Of a stretch of DNA of 64,000 bases, positions 22,441 to 33,464 are shown in pieces. The position numbers were made by a program, and so were the translations under genes. The notes under the pieces were generated by a model. The model did not search any database. It had not been told where the DNA came from and saw only the letters and a list, made by a program, of their open reading frames with translations. The DNA lies in contig JAGVSM010003565.1 of the NCBI GenBank assembly GCA_022494885.1, forward strand, positions 124,001-188,000, read 5' to 3'. The DNA comes from Micrasema longulum. Its lineage: Eukaryota; Arthropoda; Insecta; Trichoptera; Brachycentridae. Within the stretch, counting starts at the first letter, position 1. Each line of letters starts with the position of its first letter.

Positions 22441-22648
22441 TGATGTAATAACTTATATTTACATATATATATATTTACATATAAGTTATTAATTTAAAAA
22501 ATACTTGGTACACTTCCACTTATTTATTTACCAATCTGAAGATGCCCATTAGAGGGTGAAAGCGCTAATTGGTCAAAATAAATAAGTGGAAGTGTATTAA
22601 GTATTTTTTAAATTAATAACTTATATGGAAATATAAGTTATTACATCA
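22441..22648. mobile_element. Palindromic element with central hammerhead-like motif
   Basis: The left arm TGATGTAATAACTTATATTT... and the right arm (its complement) pair for about 70 bp, with AATTTAAAAAATACTT and CACTTCCACTTATTTATTT conserved. The centre (22530-22572) reads ACCAAT-CTGAAGA-T-GCCC-ATTAGA-GGGT-GAAA-GCGCT-A-ATTGGT. This gives a perfect 6-bp stem I, the CUGANGA and GAAA boxes, a stem II and a self-complementary AGCGCT. Confidence 0.7.
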
Positions 22649-23034
22649 ACACATATACTTGTTTTACACAGGCTTCATTTATTAGAACTTTTTCCGTTTT
22701 TAGAACAAGATTTTTGATTTTGAATAAAAGTCTTGATTTACTAATTAAATTGTTGATATGTATTTTTAATGTCAATTGTCGTAATTGAACAATAAAAACG
22801 CCTAATGTTAAGCGTTTCAAAATTAGTTTTTCCCTATTTAAATAGTTAAGGCTTTGGTTTCAGTCAAAACTAGAATAGAAGCCAAAATTAAATTTTGGGT
22901 TTCGGCTGAAAACCTTGTTTCGGCCGGTCATTTAACTGAATCAAATCAATCTTAGAAACTATTAAAAATTACAGTAGGTGTCGTAATTGCACGATCTAGG
23001 CAGACATGGTAAGTGTGTCATCCCAAGTCAGAAT

Positions 23035-23165
23035 ACTGCTTGTTTCTTGAATGCTTGTCTTTGCTGTAGGAACACATCGACGGTGCTATTTGGGGAGATT
23101 TCGTTATCTGTTCTGAGGATCCTTGACAGAGGTGAAAATAGTCCGAGGTTGGTTTTCAAATTTCA
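23035..23165 (+). repeat. Repeat M, copy 1
   Basis: About 80 percent identical by eye to the complement of 54298-54425. Both give a similar peptide (NACLCCRNTSTVLF, GEIS, VLRIL). Not recognised; possibly an old transposon exon. Confidence 0.5.
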
Positions 23166-23369
23166 AGAAGTTACGGTGAAGTACATTGAGGTTTATCTGA
23201 GCGAGGATATTAGGCGCATAAAAACAGTTAGATGATATTTTGAGCTCGCTAAAAGAACAGTCAAGTTCTGAAATCGGTCGGGATTTTTAAGTAGTTATAT
23301 TATTTAACATGAAATATCAGAAAAGAATTAGTGCTTTAAATATTGAATTAAAGACAATTATTATTGAAG

Positions 23370-23562
23370 GTTCTGGGTTCGATCCCGGGGAGGGTCAACA
23401 TAAAATATTTGCTTATAAGGTGTTTTTACACTGCAATATTTCGATGTCCCGGGTTTGGCACTGAATAATAACACATTATCAAGAAACACAGTCAGAAACA
23501 CATTCCAATGCAGTGCCCTATGTACCTTTAGGTGCAAATTAGGGATTAATAATGATTGATGA
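23370..23562 (+). mobile_element. SINE1 copy, diverged
   Basis: CTGGGTTCGATCCCGGGG (box B-like) near the start; CAATGCAGTGCCCTATGTAC and CTTTAGGTGCAAATTAGGG near the end, then AATGATTGATGATG. Confidence 0.55.
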
Positions 23563-24022
23563 TGTTACGGAAACTATTACAAACGAGTTTTTTTTATTTC
23601 TGCCCGGTATCTATTTATATTTTGCGAAGTAAAAGAGGTGCCTTGGAATTGGAGGGTTCTTTTCCAAATCTGAGAATTTCCAAAAAAACAAAAAACCAAA
23701 ACTAACTTTTACAGGAATCGTTTTTATTATTACAGACTGTTTGGGAGTAAAATTAATAATAAGATGTGAGCGCAGTTAAGGTGGAACAGTGATTACTTTT
23801 ATTTCTTGACAAAATAAGGCCAGTTGGATCCATCAATTACGCTAATAAATATTTAAAAAAAAAAAAAAAATTTTTGTTTTTTTTTCTCAAAACCGATTAT
23901 TTCCCAGAAATATTTTATGTCAATACCGGAAACTGTTCGATTTGGAAAATAAATGATTTTCAATCGGCAAAAACACTTAAAATTAATGCGTTTTGGCCAA
24001 AAAAAAAATATCAACATGTTTA

Positions 24023-24653
24023 TTAGAGTGGGCCGATGATGTACGAAGTTTTTTTTAGACATCAAAGTGAAAGGGGTCTAAAAAGTTGCATTTTGGATAA
24101 TATTGGATGTAAAAATTATTCATATAAATATTCCATCCTACTTTTAGCCCTCAGCTGAGGTTTAAAGTTTATCATTGTGTGAACATTTTGTTAATTATCT
24201 ATGTTGATAAATTATTTTTTTTAGTAAAGATATAACTTTATCACATTACAAATTCAAACACGTTTTAAAACTACCGAAATGCAAAAAGTTTACATTCCGC
24301 GGAACTGATTCTGTTGAGCGCCAGGCTAATATTGACGAGAACCGTGGCCCATTAAAATAATGCTACCCATTTGTTACAAAACAAAGTGCATCTAACGCCC
24401 TTTGATGCATATTTAATAAGGTTTGATAATTAATTGAAATTTGATCCGACTTATTTCATTACTGAAATACGAAATGACAGCCGGTTTAGCGCAAAAAAAT
24501 GACTTTTTCGAAAACTTCAAATTCTGGTTGAGAGCCAAAAGTAGTATCGAATATTTTCCTCGATATTTTTTGCATTCCGAGTAATTCAAAACGCAACTTT
24601 TTAGAGCCCATTCATTTCAAAATTGGGAAAAAAAATATATCGGCTCACACTAA
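24023..24653. mobile_element. 631-bp terminal inverted repeat element
   Basis: The left end TTAGAGTGGGCCGATG...GGGGTCTAAAAAGTTGCAT and the complement of the right end TTAGTGTGAGCCGATA...GGGCTCTAAAAAGTTGCGT form a repeat about 70 bp long. The interior encodes no recognised transposase. The superfamily is not assigned. Confidence 0.65.
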
Positions 24654-25328
24654 TCTGCATGATGCTATATGGAATGTAATAGTCAATTTGAGAAAAGAAC
24701 CCTTCTAGTATCGACATTTTTTCTATAGCACTTAGTTTTGATCTTAAACATGTTTAATATAATTAATATTTTGAGGGTTTCCATGTATTTCTGGTCGTCT
24801 TTTGCAGCAATCACTCAGCCTACCCTCACGGAAGTTTCTAAGTAGATGGGTTATCACGCATAAACGTTATTTAAATTTCGTTAAATGTGTTTTCTTTTTC
24901 AACTTATCCATTATTTATGCTCCTTATCTGCTATAGGTACTGGTGACTGATAATACATATTATGTTGTTAGAATTTCCGACAGATAATTATTGTGTCTTG
25001 TGTTGTCAACTAAATTAAGTAATATTTTTTTAAAATACTGAATGCTGAATATCTGAAGTTGAAGTCCTGAATATTTAAGTTTTTCCTTTTTCCCCTCTCT
25101 TACCTTCCTTCTTTACCCCAACCCCCTTCATAGTTTAGTGTAGATATCGAGTCAATTTTTACTAATTAAAAAAAATATATATTATTATTTTGTTCAATAA
25201 AGAAATTAATAATAAATCAATTATACGTTCATATACCACTGATTTTCTCAAATTGAACAGTTTGGGTAGGTAGGAAGAAATTGCCTAAAGTCAATATGCC
25301 CGCCCTTATGCACATGTATGTAAACTGT
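24654..25328. other. Unassigned AT-rich stretch
   Basis: No open frame or repeat end was recognised, apart from a loose inverted similarity (GGGTTCTTTTC) with 23650-23665. Confidence 0.4.
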
Positions 25329-25802
25329 ATTTATTTATTCATTCAAAATTACACGCGTTTAAATATAAGTGAACTTATTAAGGCTTTTTAGGCTGTGCCC
25401 GTGTCAAGCCCTAATAATTAACAATAAAAAATACGTAGTAAAATTAATGTGATTCAAATATAATGACATGTAATGCAATATAATAACAATCCAAAAAACA
25501 AAATATAAGTAATAAATAATAAAATTCCAAAGAATACACTTAAAAAAAGTAAATCAGACATAAATATTAAAATGTAAATTATAAATTATAGATACAAATT
25601 TAGATTCATACATAATGAAATAAACAAAAAAAACAGTATCATTAAAATCAACAAAATAAAAGTATGATAGTAAAATATAGTAGTATTGAAAAAAAAACAA
25701 AATAATAGGATTATTGAAATCAATAGAAAATGAATATATATATATATAAACACATACTTGAAATGATAATTGAGATATGGTTTCTAGAAACTCACTCTAC
25801 AC
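25329..25802 (-). mobile_element. Retroelement 3' end, repeat N copy 1
   Basis: Begins TTTATTTATTCATTCAAAAT (tail on the minus strand) and shares GAACTTATTAAGGCTTTTTA, GTGCCCGTGTCA and AATTGAGATATGGTTTCTAG with 37353-37813. Confidence 0.65.
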
Positions 25803-26040
25803 TGTAGTAAGAAATAGGAGTGATAAATAATGTGCCAAATAAGATTGAGTACTAAATTGAATAATACAAAAATACGTAATGAAAAAATATCAAGATATAC
25901 CAAAAGCAAATAATAGTAAAAATATGGAAGGAAAGCAGATTTGTCAATTTTCGCTAATTGCTAATATCGAAAAAATGGACAACCTCGTATATGTGTATGA
26001 AGTGTTTAAATAAATAAATAAATATGTTTAAAATAAACAA

Positions 26041-26165
26041 ATCATCACGCCGTTTTCCCGTAGAGGTAGGCAGAGAGGATATAACGCGACATCACTATGT
26101 CTTTGCATATTAACCTCGCTTCATTCAAACGTCTTCTTATATACGATTTGATTATTCCGACTTTT
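26041..26165 (-). mobile_element. LINE-T 3' end fragment
   Basis: ATCACGCCGTTTTCCCGTAG and GGTAGGCAGAGAGG match the 3' end of the LINE copies at 44227 and 49385. Confidence 0.55.
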
Positions 26166-26208
26166 GAGTTGTCCATCATCATATTTTTGTTGGATTTGTT
26201 CCAAATAC

Positions 26209-26415
26209 ATCATCATTATCATTCCCTTTCCGCCCTTAATGGTGCATAGGGCACTGCATTGGTACACCAATCGCAGCGTATCTTGATTATTTTTTTGTCA
26301 CATGAAGATGAGATGATCAGTCTTACGCTTCAGGCACCAGTCCAGGAACTATAAAATATTCTGGTGTAAAAATACCATTTTTAATAAATATTTCATATTA
26401 ACCATGACGGGAATC
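26209..26415 (-). mobile_element. SINE1 copy, 5' truncated
   Basis: Minus-strand copy with tail (ATG)n and full body (GGTGCATAGGGCACTGCATT, CACCAATCGCAGCGTATCTT). It stops inside the box B region at ACGGGAATC. Confidence 0.75.
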
Positions 26416-26560
26416 TTCCGGCTCTTCGTTAATCTCTTCGCCACTAAAACAGTGTAGGATGAAGCTGGATTGGCATGGTTCGAGCTCGAAGTTTTATATG
26501 TTTATCGTGTTTATGAATATATTGTATACCATTATGGTATGGTTGTAATTGGTTTAGGCC
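26416..26560 (+). mobile_element. LINE-A 3' end fragment
   Basis: TTCCGGCTCTTCG, ATCTCTTCGCCACTAAA, ATTGGCATGGTTCGAGCTC and TAGGCCGTATATAT match the LINE-A end at 41227-41450. It is joined directly to the SINE1 at the left, and its tail is cut by the TIR element at the right. Confidence 0.6.
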
Positions 26561-26562
26561 GT

Positions 26563-27216
26563 ATATATCGCACCTTTAGGACGAAAACGACTCAACCAAA
26601 AAATCAGCTTTTTGGGAAATTACAAAAGAAAAATTCAAAGAAAGAGTCATTATAAGATTGAAAAAAAACAAACAAAAGCACTTTGATACCTAAATAAGAT
26701 AATGACATCATTTTTATTAGGTTAGATCAGGTCACCAAACAAATGTTTTTATTTATTCACGAAATGACATAAACGTAAATAAGTCACTAATATTATTGAT
26801 AATTTAATTAATAAAATGACATTAACTTAAATAAGTCACTTAGATCATCGGAAAGTCGGAACGAAACAATCACATAGCTTGATTGGACGTTTTAAAATAA
26901 GAAAGTGAACATGCAATTTGCAACGGAAAAATAATTGACTCAACCAGCTCTAGGTCACTATATGTTTGTCTGCGTTACGTCCTTCACACAGTAATGTAAA
27001 CACAACACTAATTGCGTCGCTTCCGTACTGACACGGAATCTAAATTCTCTGAGTAATAAAGAGACCGATGTAATGGTTTCATCTTATTCCCACCTGAATT
27101 TTGCGTTTTTTTTAATGCAGAAAGATGGTAAGTGTTCATTCTAGTAGTTTTATGATCTTAACTCATTTTAAACTTTTTTTGAGTTAAGTGGTTTTTGTCC
27201 TAAAGGTACGATATAA
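26563..27216. mobile_element. TIR element P, copy 1
   Basis: About 650 bp. Terminal repeats are TCGCACCTTTAGGACGAAAA at the left and TCGTACCTTTAGGACAAAAA read inward from the right, continuing into CGACTCAAC / CCACTTAAC. The interior (GTTTGTCTGCGTTACGTCCT, GTACTGACACGGAATC, GAGTAATAAAGAGACCGATG) matches 62131-62865 in the opposite orientation. It sits in a TATA tract, so a TA target is likely. Non-coding. Confidence 0.75.
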
Positions 27217-27689
27217 AAAATAAAATAATGTCAACTTAATGTCATTGTGGTATTTTTAAATTAAATTTTGTACAAGTGTTTTATTAAAATAGTAAAGAAT
27301 ATAGCTGCATAATATACATCGCAAAGTTAACAATAATTGCTTTTTGAGTTGATTTGATAGATTATTATTAATAGTCTTCTGTTGTCAACAACTCCAGCAG
27401 AGAAATGATGTTCTGGTGATTTGAAACCACAAAAAAATGACCATTTATATATAGCTCGTATTTGTAGATACAAATTTATGAATATTTTTTGTAGACTCCC
27501 TATTAAAAAAACCACCGCTCGCTATTGCAATGTATGTATAAGTATAGGATGAATCATTCTAAAAACTCTAATATTTAATTTCATTTTTACTATAAAAAAC
27601 AGCAGAAATTAAATAAATAATCATAAAACTAAATTTTAGTACTGGTTGTGAATTATGAGAGTATGCATTGTTTAACTATTGTCACAAAC
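27217..27689. other. Unassigned AT-rich stretch
   Basis: No recognisable gene or terminal repeats. Confidence 0.4.
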
Positions 27690-28110
27690 TCTACATCCTT
27701 TGTACCCAAAACCACTGTTCACCCCAAAACCAGTATCCTATGATCACCCGCCACAATAAGACCTCGTGTCGTACATCGCGCGTTTATTTTATTGAATGTG
27801 TGCCGCATCATAGAATTTGTTTTCACCAACCACCAGTGTTCAGCTCCAGATTGAGGGCCTGTCCTGGTGTTAGTGCCACTCGCAAGGAACCAGTCGGACC
27901 ACAGCAATTCCATTAAGAACGAACCAGGATAGTGGTCTTCATTCCTAATCCATCTCATTTGTTGGGGTTGTGACCGATTGGCACTGCATACCGCATATCG
28001 AGGATATTCACTTATTTCATAATAATGAAAATACAGTTCACTCCACTGCATAATATCGTAGAAACCCTAGGGTTTCGCCCCCGGCAATTTTTCTTCCCCC
28101 ATCCGCGTGG
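27690..28110 (-). repeat. Repeat Q, copy 1 (GC-richer block)
   Basis: A stop-free minus frame of 110 codons (28051-27719) runs through a block richer in GC than its surroundings. It contains WIRNEDHYPGSF, loosely like QIRNDGITSGELF in the block at 47798-48060. This suggests a shared transposon origin. No family was recognised. Confidence 0.35.
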
Positions 28111-28623
28111 GAATTTGTTTTCCCGCCAAGTACATACATCCAGTCAAAGGTTGTCACAAACATAAATATAATAGTTGAAAATGTTACACACTCATAAGAT
28201 AATATAAAATATTAAGAAACAAAAGAAATGAAGACTGCAAGAGGGTTAAGAATTAGGACATAAATTGTAGGGAAAGCAATAGGGATTTTGGCAATGTAAT
28301 AATAATTGACTAATTCGGAAGTCAGTTAAACATAAATAGTCAACAGAAACATGTTCAAAATAAAATAAAAATGGTAAATTAATATATATAATTACGATTT
28401 AACTGTCTGTCTGGTGCATTTATAATGCATTTACATTTACACGAACACTTAAACGCGGCCATTCTCAAACAGTCACAATTAAACTATTTTGTTTATAAAA
28501 AACGAGATTTTCTTTGTAAAATGCCAAAACATTTTTTTGAGACAAATCCAAATAAATATGACATGTTAGCAAAAAATGAAAAAAAACTTGATGAAAAAAG
28601 TGATTTTTATTTTAAGGCTTTTC

Positions 28624-28860
28624 AGGGCCCCGATTTCCGATTATATTTGGAAATTAACTGAGTGATCTTCAATTGTTTTTAAAAAATGTACATCAATATT
28701 TTGAAAATGTACATGAACGTGTTTGATTACAGGTTACCGGCAACGATAATTCAAGTTTTCATAAAAATATACACATTTTCATATTGAACATTTGATTAAT
28801 TGTACTTAATAGACAGTTAAAGACAACTTGGTTTACTTCCAATTATTGTAATCGGGGCCC
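28624..28860. mobile_element. GGGCCCC MITE, copy 2
   Basis: AGGGCCCCGATTTCCGATTA at the left; the right end complement is GGGCCCCGATTACAATAATT. It is the first of three adjacent copies. Confidence 0.75.
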
Positions 28861-29016
28861 AGGGCTAATTTTCAATTAATGCACATAATTGTGTATATTT
28901 GTATGAAAGTTTTTGATATCTTCATCGGTAACATGTAATTAAACATGTTTAGGGAAAAAAAATATATGCACATTCTATTTTTCACACACTGTCAACTTCC
29001 CATTGTAATCGGGACC
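28856..29016. mobile_element. GGGCCCC MITE, copy 3 (shortened)
   Basis: The right end TCCCATTGTAATCGGGACCC is clear. The interior CATCGGTAACATGTAATTAAACATG matches the family over short blocks. The left end abuts copy 2. Confidence 0.6.
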
Positions 29017-29225
29017 CTGGGCCCGTATTGCAATGGGAAGTTAACATTTACCTTTAATTTATCTACAAAGTAACATTATGTTTTCTGTATGAAACATTGA
29101 ACATGTTTACATTTTTTTCTAAACATGTTTAGCTGTCCAGTTACAGGTTACCGACGAAAACGAATATACACATTTTTATATATATATAAATATCGATTTT
29201 ACTTTAAAACGTCTCGATATGCAAC
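29017..29225. mobile_element. GGGCCCC MITE, copy 4 (right end lost)
   Basis: Starts GGGCCCGTATTGCAATGGGA. The interior TTACAGGTTACCGACGAAAA is in reverse orientation relative to copy 3. The far terminal repeat is not seen. Confidence 0.6.
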
Positions 29226-29252
29226 GATGAAGATACCGTTTGTATAAGCCCT

Positions 29253-29425
29253 GGCGGCCTCGCTTGGCTCAGATGGCTCAGACGCTTGGGTCGCTCACGG
29301 GAGGGGCTCACGTTCCGGGTTCAAATCCCGGAGAGAGCACAAACATTATAATGTGTTTTTTTTTTAACCCTTGGCGCTCTGTGCTGTATTTCACCACTAT
29401 AATTAGGCCCTTTGGCCTACTGTAG
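29253..29425 (+). mobile_element. SINE3 copy
   Basis: Head GGCGGCCTCGCTTGGCTCAG, box B CCGGGTTCAAATCCCGGAGA; body CGCTCTGTGCTGTATTTCAC, CACTATAATTAGGCCC. It shares the body with 57658-57825 and, inverted, with 39691-39832 and 39989-40112. Confidence 0.75.
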
Positions 29426-29463
29426 AAGAGAAAAATCTTCCAATCTCTCTCTCCTAAATCGAG

Positions 29464-29580
29464 GACTTCCATATTCTCTTCTCGAAAATGTTATCTATTT
29501 CCGTTGTAATATGTTATTCTTGATTCACATCTAGGGGGTGAAATCCAGTTGTCACCTATAAGTATTTGAGCAAACTCTAA
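29464..29580 (-). repeat. Repeat E 5' fragment
   Basis: Minus orientation: GAGTTTGCTCAAATACTTAT, CTGGATTTCACCCCCT, ACATATTACAACGGAAATAG. Confidence 0.55.
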
Positions 29581-29965
29581 GTAGTATTGTATTATAATAA
29601 ACGAGGAATATCACATGCTACGAATACCGAAAAAAATATATGAAATGAATGCAGAACAATTAATTGTATTTTCAAAATCAATATGGATATTGTAGAGAAA
29701 TGTTTTCATACAAAACTAAAAGAAAGAAATTTAATAAAAATACGTTGCTAGAAAAATGCGACGTGTTTGGCCTTGGTTGTTGTCACGACAAGATTCGTGA
29801 TAATGTTCCAAACAAATTTCAATGGCCAGGAACCAATAAACATGAATCGTGACGTATTAGGGACGTGGCCAATGGAATGACTTTTTTGCGGGAATTCAAA
29901 AATACAAATTCAATTTAAAAATTACAACCATGAAGTTTCGCATATATAAATTGTCTATGTGTTTA

Positions 29966-30250
29966 TAAATGTATGTATGTGTATGCGCATGGGTGTATGT
30001 ACGTGTGTGTATATGTACATGTGTATATATATATATATGTTTGTATATATGTGGATGTCTGTATGTATATGAATCAAAATGTGTATCCAAAGTTTTTATT
30101 TTGTTTGTCTGTGCTCTATATAAATTTGTTAACTTTTATAATATACTCGTATTAAAATGTAATTGCCTAGCTTGGAATGGGGTATGTACCCTTGTTAGCT
30201 GGGCAAAGTGAACATGGAATTGTATTTTGATAAAGAATGTGAATAAATAA
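29966..30250 (+). mobile_element. Retroelement 3' end, repeat S copy 1
   Basis: A (GTAT/GTGT)n microsatellite, then TTTGTTTGTCTGTGCTCTAT, TTAAAATGTAATTGCCT, ACCCTTGTTAGCTGGGCAAA, ending in (AATAAA)n. A second copy at 35748-36035 is about 90 percent identical. Confidence 0.7.
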
Positions 30251-30358
30251 ATGAAAAAATATTTTTTTTATGCTACTATAATTAGTGAAAAAAAATTAAT
30301 TGGGCAGTTTTTCATAGAACTTTATTACTTTTAAAAAAACGTGATATTTCTTTATCAG

Positions 30359-30602
30359 TCAGAAGTAATTGGCATTTGAAAGGAGAAGTGAGGTTACTGA
30401 TTGCGCAATAAATGTAAACAACGAACGTCTTGAGCAAGTAGAAGAATTTGTGTATCTGGGAAGCACGTTTTCATGAGATGGAAGAGTAGAAAAAGATGTT
30501 GAAAGGAGAGTGAATGCGGGCAACAAAATGAACGGCGCACTAAGCACAGCAATTGCCAATAAAAATATGTCAATCGATGCTATACTGGCAGTGCACAACG
30601 AA
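30359..30602 (+). mobile_element. LINE-T reverse-transcriptase-region fragment
   Basis: Encodes (with one stop) EFVYLGSTFS, DGRVEKDVERRVNAG, NKMNGALS and LAVHN. This is the block after the RT palm found in full on the minus strand at 49707-50060. It breaks off abruptly at repeat E. Confidence 0.75.
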
Positions 30603-30872
30603 ACTTCATTCGAAGTTCTATTCCAAGCATATTTCAACATTTATATTCTTTCAATTCTTTCATCTGTTGATGTTTGTGAAGTGAAAAAGCTGAAACCTTT
30701 ATTTATGCGGGTTAGATTCATCTAATTATTTTTTTATACCTACATACTAGGCTTGGACTTCTATATTACCTTCTCTAAAATGTACTTTATCTCTGCTGTA
30801 ATATGTCAATATAAACAGCTCCCCAGGGAGTTGAATCCATTTACAAAAATTTGGACAAACTCAAAATATTGT
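30603..30872. repeat. Repeat E pieces in inverted order
   Basis: 30620-30726 is plus-oriented E (TTCTTTCATCTGTTGATG, TTTATTTATGCGGGTTAGAT). 30750-30872 is minus-oriented E (CTTCTATATTACCTTCTC, CTCCCCAGGGAGTTGAATCC). Confidence 0.55.
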
Positions 30873-31584
30873 TTATGTATTGTTATGGATAGTCAAATAT
30901 AATGGTAAACTGCGCATAATCGCTTGTATAGAAGATTCGCCTCTGGAAAGGGGGCAGGAATGTAAGTCTGGATTCAGGACGAGTTGGCGATCCATCCTTC
31001 CTGCCTACCGCAGTGGTAGCATTGTAATTATGAATTCAATTGATGAATTATTGTGGTGTCAGCAACCCGGCAAACTTTGCAGTTCGTGACATCTGTCCGG
31101 CAATCGCAGTTCCGACTGTGCCCGCATTCGCCGTGCCCCTGACAGTAAGTTGATAACAAAACAAGTATTTTAGTCGCGGCAGTGTCATAACGCGTTATCT
31201 GCAGCCGACTTATCCAGGATGACTAACAACACGATACGAAAACGGTCCCACACGATACGCGATACACGATTACCGACCACTGCGAAGTCGATAACTCTTC
31301 GGAATTATTACTGAAACATAGCTGAATAACTAATAAATAAAACGATATGCTGCGAAAATAAAAATATTTTAATAACCTTTTGGCAAGGTACCCCAAATAA
31401 AACACTTTTATTGGATTTAATTCTACTTTAATTTTTTTAGAACACATGAGACGCGTTTTGTTTTGTTAGGACATTATCAAACTAACTTAAATCTTTACAA
31501 AGTTTCCTTATATACCAACAATAATATCAATATAAATATATGCATTTCTATAAAGTTTATATTTGAAGCACTAACTGTGTAGTT

Positions 31585-31650
31585 ATAATAATAATGTTTG
31601 GATAATTTAAATGGCGCCGTTTTTAAAAAACACCTCAAGGGCGCTGTACA
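31585..31650 (-). mobile_element. LINE-L2-like 3' tail fragment
   Basis: ATGGCGCCGTTTTT...CACCTCAAGGGCGCT matches the end of the LINE at 59765-60110. Confidence 0.5.
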
Positions 31651-31659
31651 ATACATAAA

Positions 31660-32075
31660 TATCCCAGCACGTCTTGCAGCTACAGAGCGCATGGACGGTT
31701 GGGATTCTAGTACCTCGTCTCCAATTATGATATATTACAAATATGATATATAGGAGCTAGATAACAGCACGTCTTGAAGCTACAGAGCGCATGGACAGTA
31801 AGAAATCTAGCCCCTATTTACATTTTTATTTTTAAACATTTTATTTGACAATGAAGTTTAGAGTTAAAGCAAATTCATAAAATTAGAATTTAGATAACAA
31901 TAAGTCTTGCAGCTACTGAGCGCATGGACGTTTGAAATTCTAGACCCCATTTGCTAAATTTTAGATATTTGATAGTTGATAACATTTACATAATATGATA
32001 AAAAAATATGATAGCTAACATCACAAAAAATCTTGCACCTACAAAACGCATCGACGAATGGAATTTCAACAATAT
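31660..32075. repeat. Four spaced copies of a 30-45 bp core
   Basis: Cores at about 31670, 31773, 31905 and 32029 share TCTTGCAGCTACAGAGCGCA and TGGACG (the last is diverged). The first three continue to an ATTCTAG/AATCTAG block, and the second to fourth are preceded by AGNTANATAACA-like sequence. Spacing is uneven, about 100-130 bp. The origin is unknown. Confidence 0.6.
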
Positions 32076-32182
32076 AAGAATGATTTTAAAAAGTTAACAA
32101 TAAAAAACACAATAATAATACATTGAGGAAAGAACTAGTAAGTATGGCAATTAAGTGAACATGTAAAAAGTAGTGGTTATTC

Positions 32183-32728
32183 ATGATAATAAAATAAATA
32201 AAACAACCTTGTTTTTAACCACTAATTTTTATTTTCCACCGACCGGTTTCAAAGCAAACAAGCTTCTTCGTCAAGGTTTACGTAACCAATGAATTGATTC
32301 CTTTTTTATTTTTATCATGTTCACTAAATACTACACGTGAACCCAATAAATCAAGTCGTTTTTTCCTTACAAGGGTGGTAATTTGATATCATTATTTCCG
32401 AAGTTAGACAGGAGAGAACTAAAAGAAATATTGTTTGTTTGGTTATTAATTATTGTTTTCTTATTATGAATCGCTTTTTTTAATTTTTAAGATTTCTAAG
32501 TTGTCTAATTTTAATATTTTATTTTCAACATGAAGTAAATAAAAAACTACTTGATTTATTGGGTCCACGTGTAGTACGAGTATTTAGTGAACATGATAAA
32601 AATAAAAAAGGAATCAATTCATTAGTTACGTAAACCTTGACGAAGAAGCTTGTTTGCTTTGAAACCGGTCGGTGGAAAATAAAAATTAGAGGTTAAAAAC
32701 ATGGTTGTTTTATTTATTTTATTATATG
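32183..32728. mobile_element. Large inverted repeat with two hammerhead-like arms
   Basis: Arms of about 175 bp (32183-32363 and 32542-32728) are nearly identical in opposite orientation, around a 180-bp AT-rich spacer. Each arm contains GACGAAGAAGC, a TTGTTT loop, GCTTTGAAACCGGTCGG. The inverted arms resemble the inverted terminal copies of Penelope-like elements; there is no RT between them. Confidence 0.7.
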
Positions 32729-33464
32729 TATTTTTATTTTATTTGCAACTCCTAAGTGCCCAATATTTCTTAATTGTTAAATTACTTTTATTTTGATACC
32801 GATAATGTACTTAATCAATAGCTTACACCTCTGTGGAAAATTTCTATTCACTGTTTTCACAATTTTTGTTTATATATATTCTTATTTTCTGTATAAAATA
32901 TATGTTTAACTGTTGTTTTTTTCTCAAATAAATATAAATAAATAATTGTTGTTTAATGGTACATAATAGTGTTTATAGTTTGTAGGGGTTTTAAACAAGT
33001 ATTGCAAATTTTTATATATACCAAGAATAGTAATGTAATTAAAAATCAATTAGGATATAATGAGAGCATTTTATTTGGTTCATTATGGGTATTTCGGGAA
33101 AACCTTGCATTACATCACGTTTTCTCTTACATCACATCACATTTTTAAAATTTTTATTTTTAATTCAATTTCTTTGCAGAAATATTTGATATGGAATTTT
33201 GATATGGAATTCTACTATCTGCATACACAATAAATATTTAAGTGACTATTCAACTCTCCATTTTTGCGACCTCTTTTACAGTAGAAGCTCCTTCACTCTG
33301 AAATAATATATCGTCTAATGTCAGAGATGCTCTTTTATTCATGTTAATATTTAAGTCACGATTGTAATGTCACTATTTGATTATATGAGTTTTTTTCTCC
33401 TCTCCTTTTTTACTTTCCTAGATTTGTTTATTTAATTTTGTGCTATTTATTAGTTTTCGCTATA
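32729..33464. other. Unassigned AT-rich stretch
   Basis: No gene or repeat ends recognised. Confidence 0.4.

Noticed and set aside
24023..24653. Helitron
   Set aside because: Long inverted repeats at both ends argue for a TIR element; no TC...CTRR ends or terminal hairpin seen.
28425..28661. 78-codon plus-strand frame starting MHLHLHEHLNAA
   Set aside because: Runs into the start of the GGGCCCC MITE at 28624 and has no recognised domain.
29896..30211. Overlapping frames in both strands rich in Tyr/Val/His/Thr
   Set aside because: Translation of a GT/AT microsatellite in repeat S (also at 35655-35939).
31660..32075. CRISPR-like array
   Set aside because: Only four cores, uneven spacers above 70 bp, decayed last repeat, eukaryotic context.
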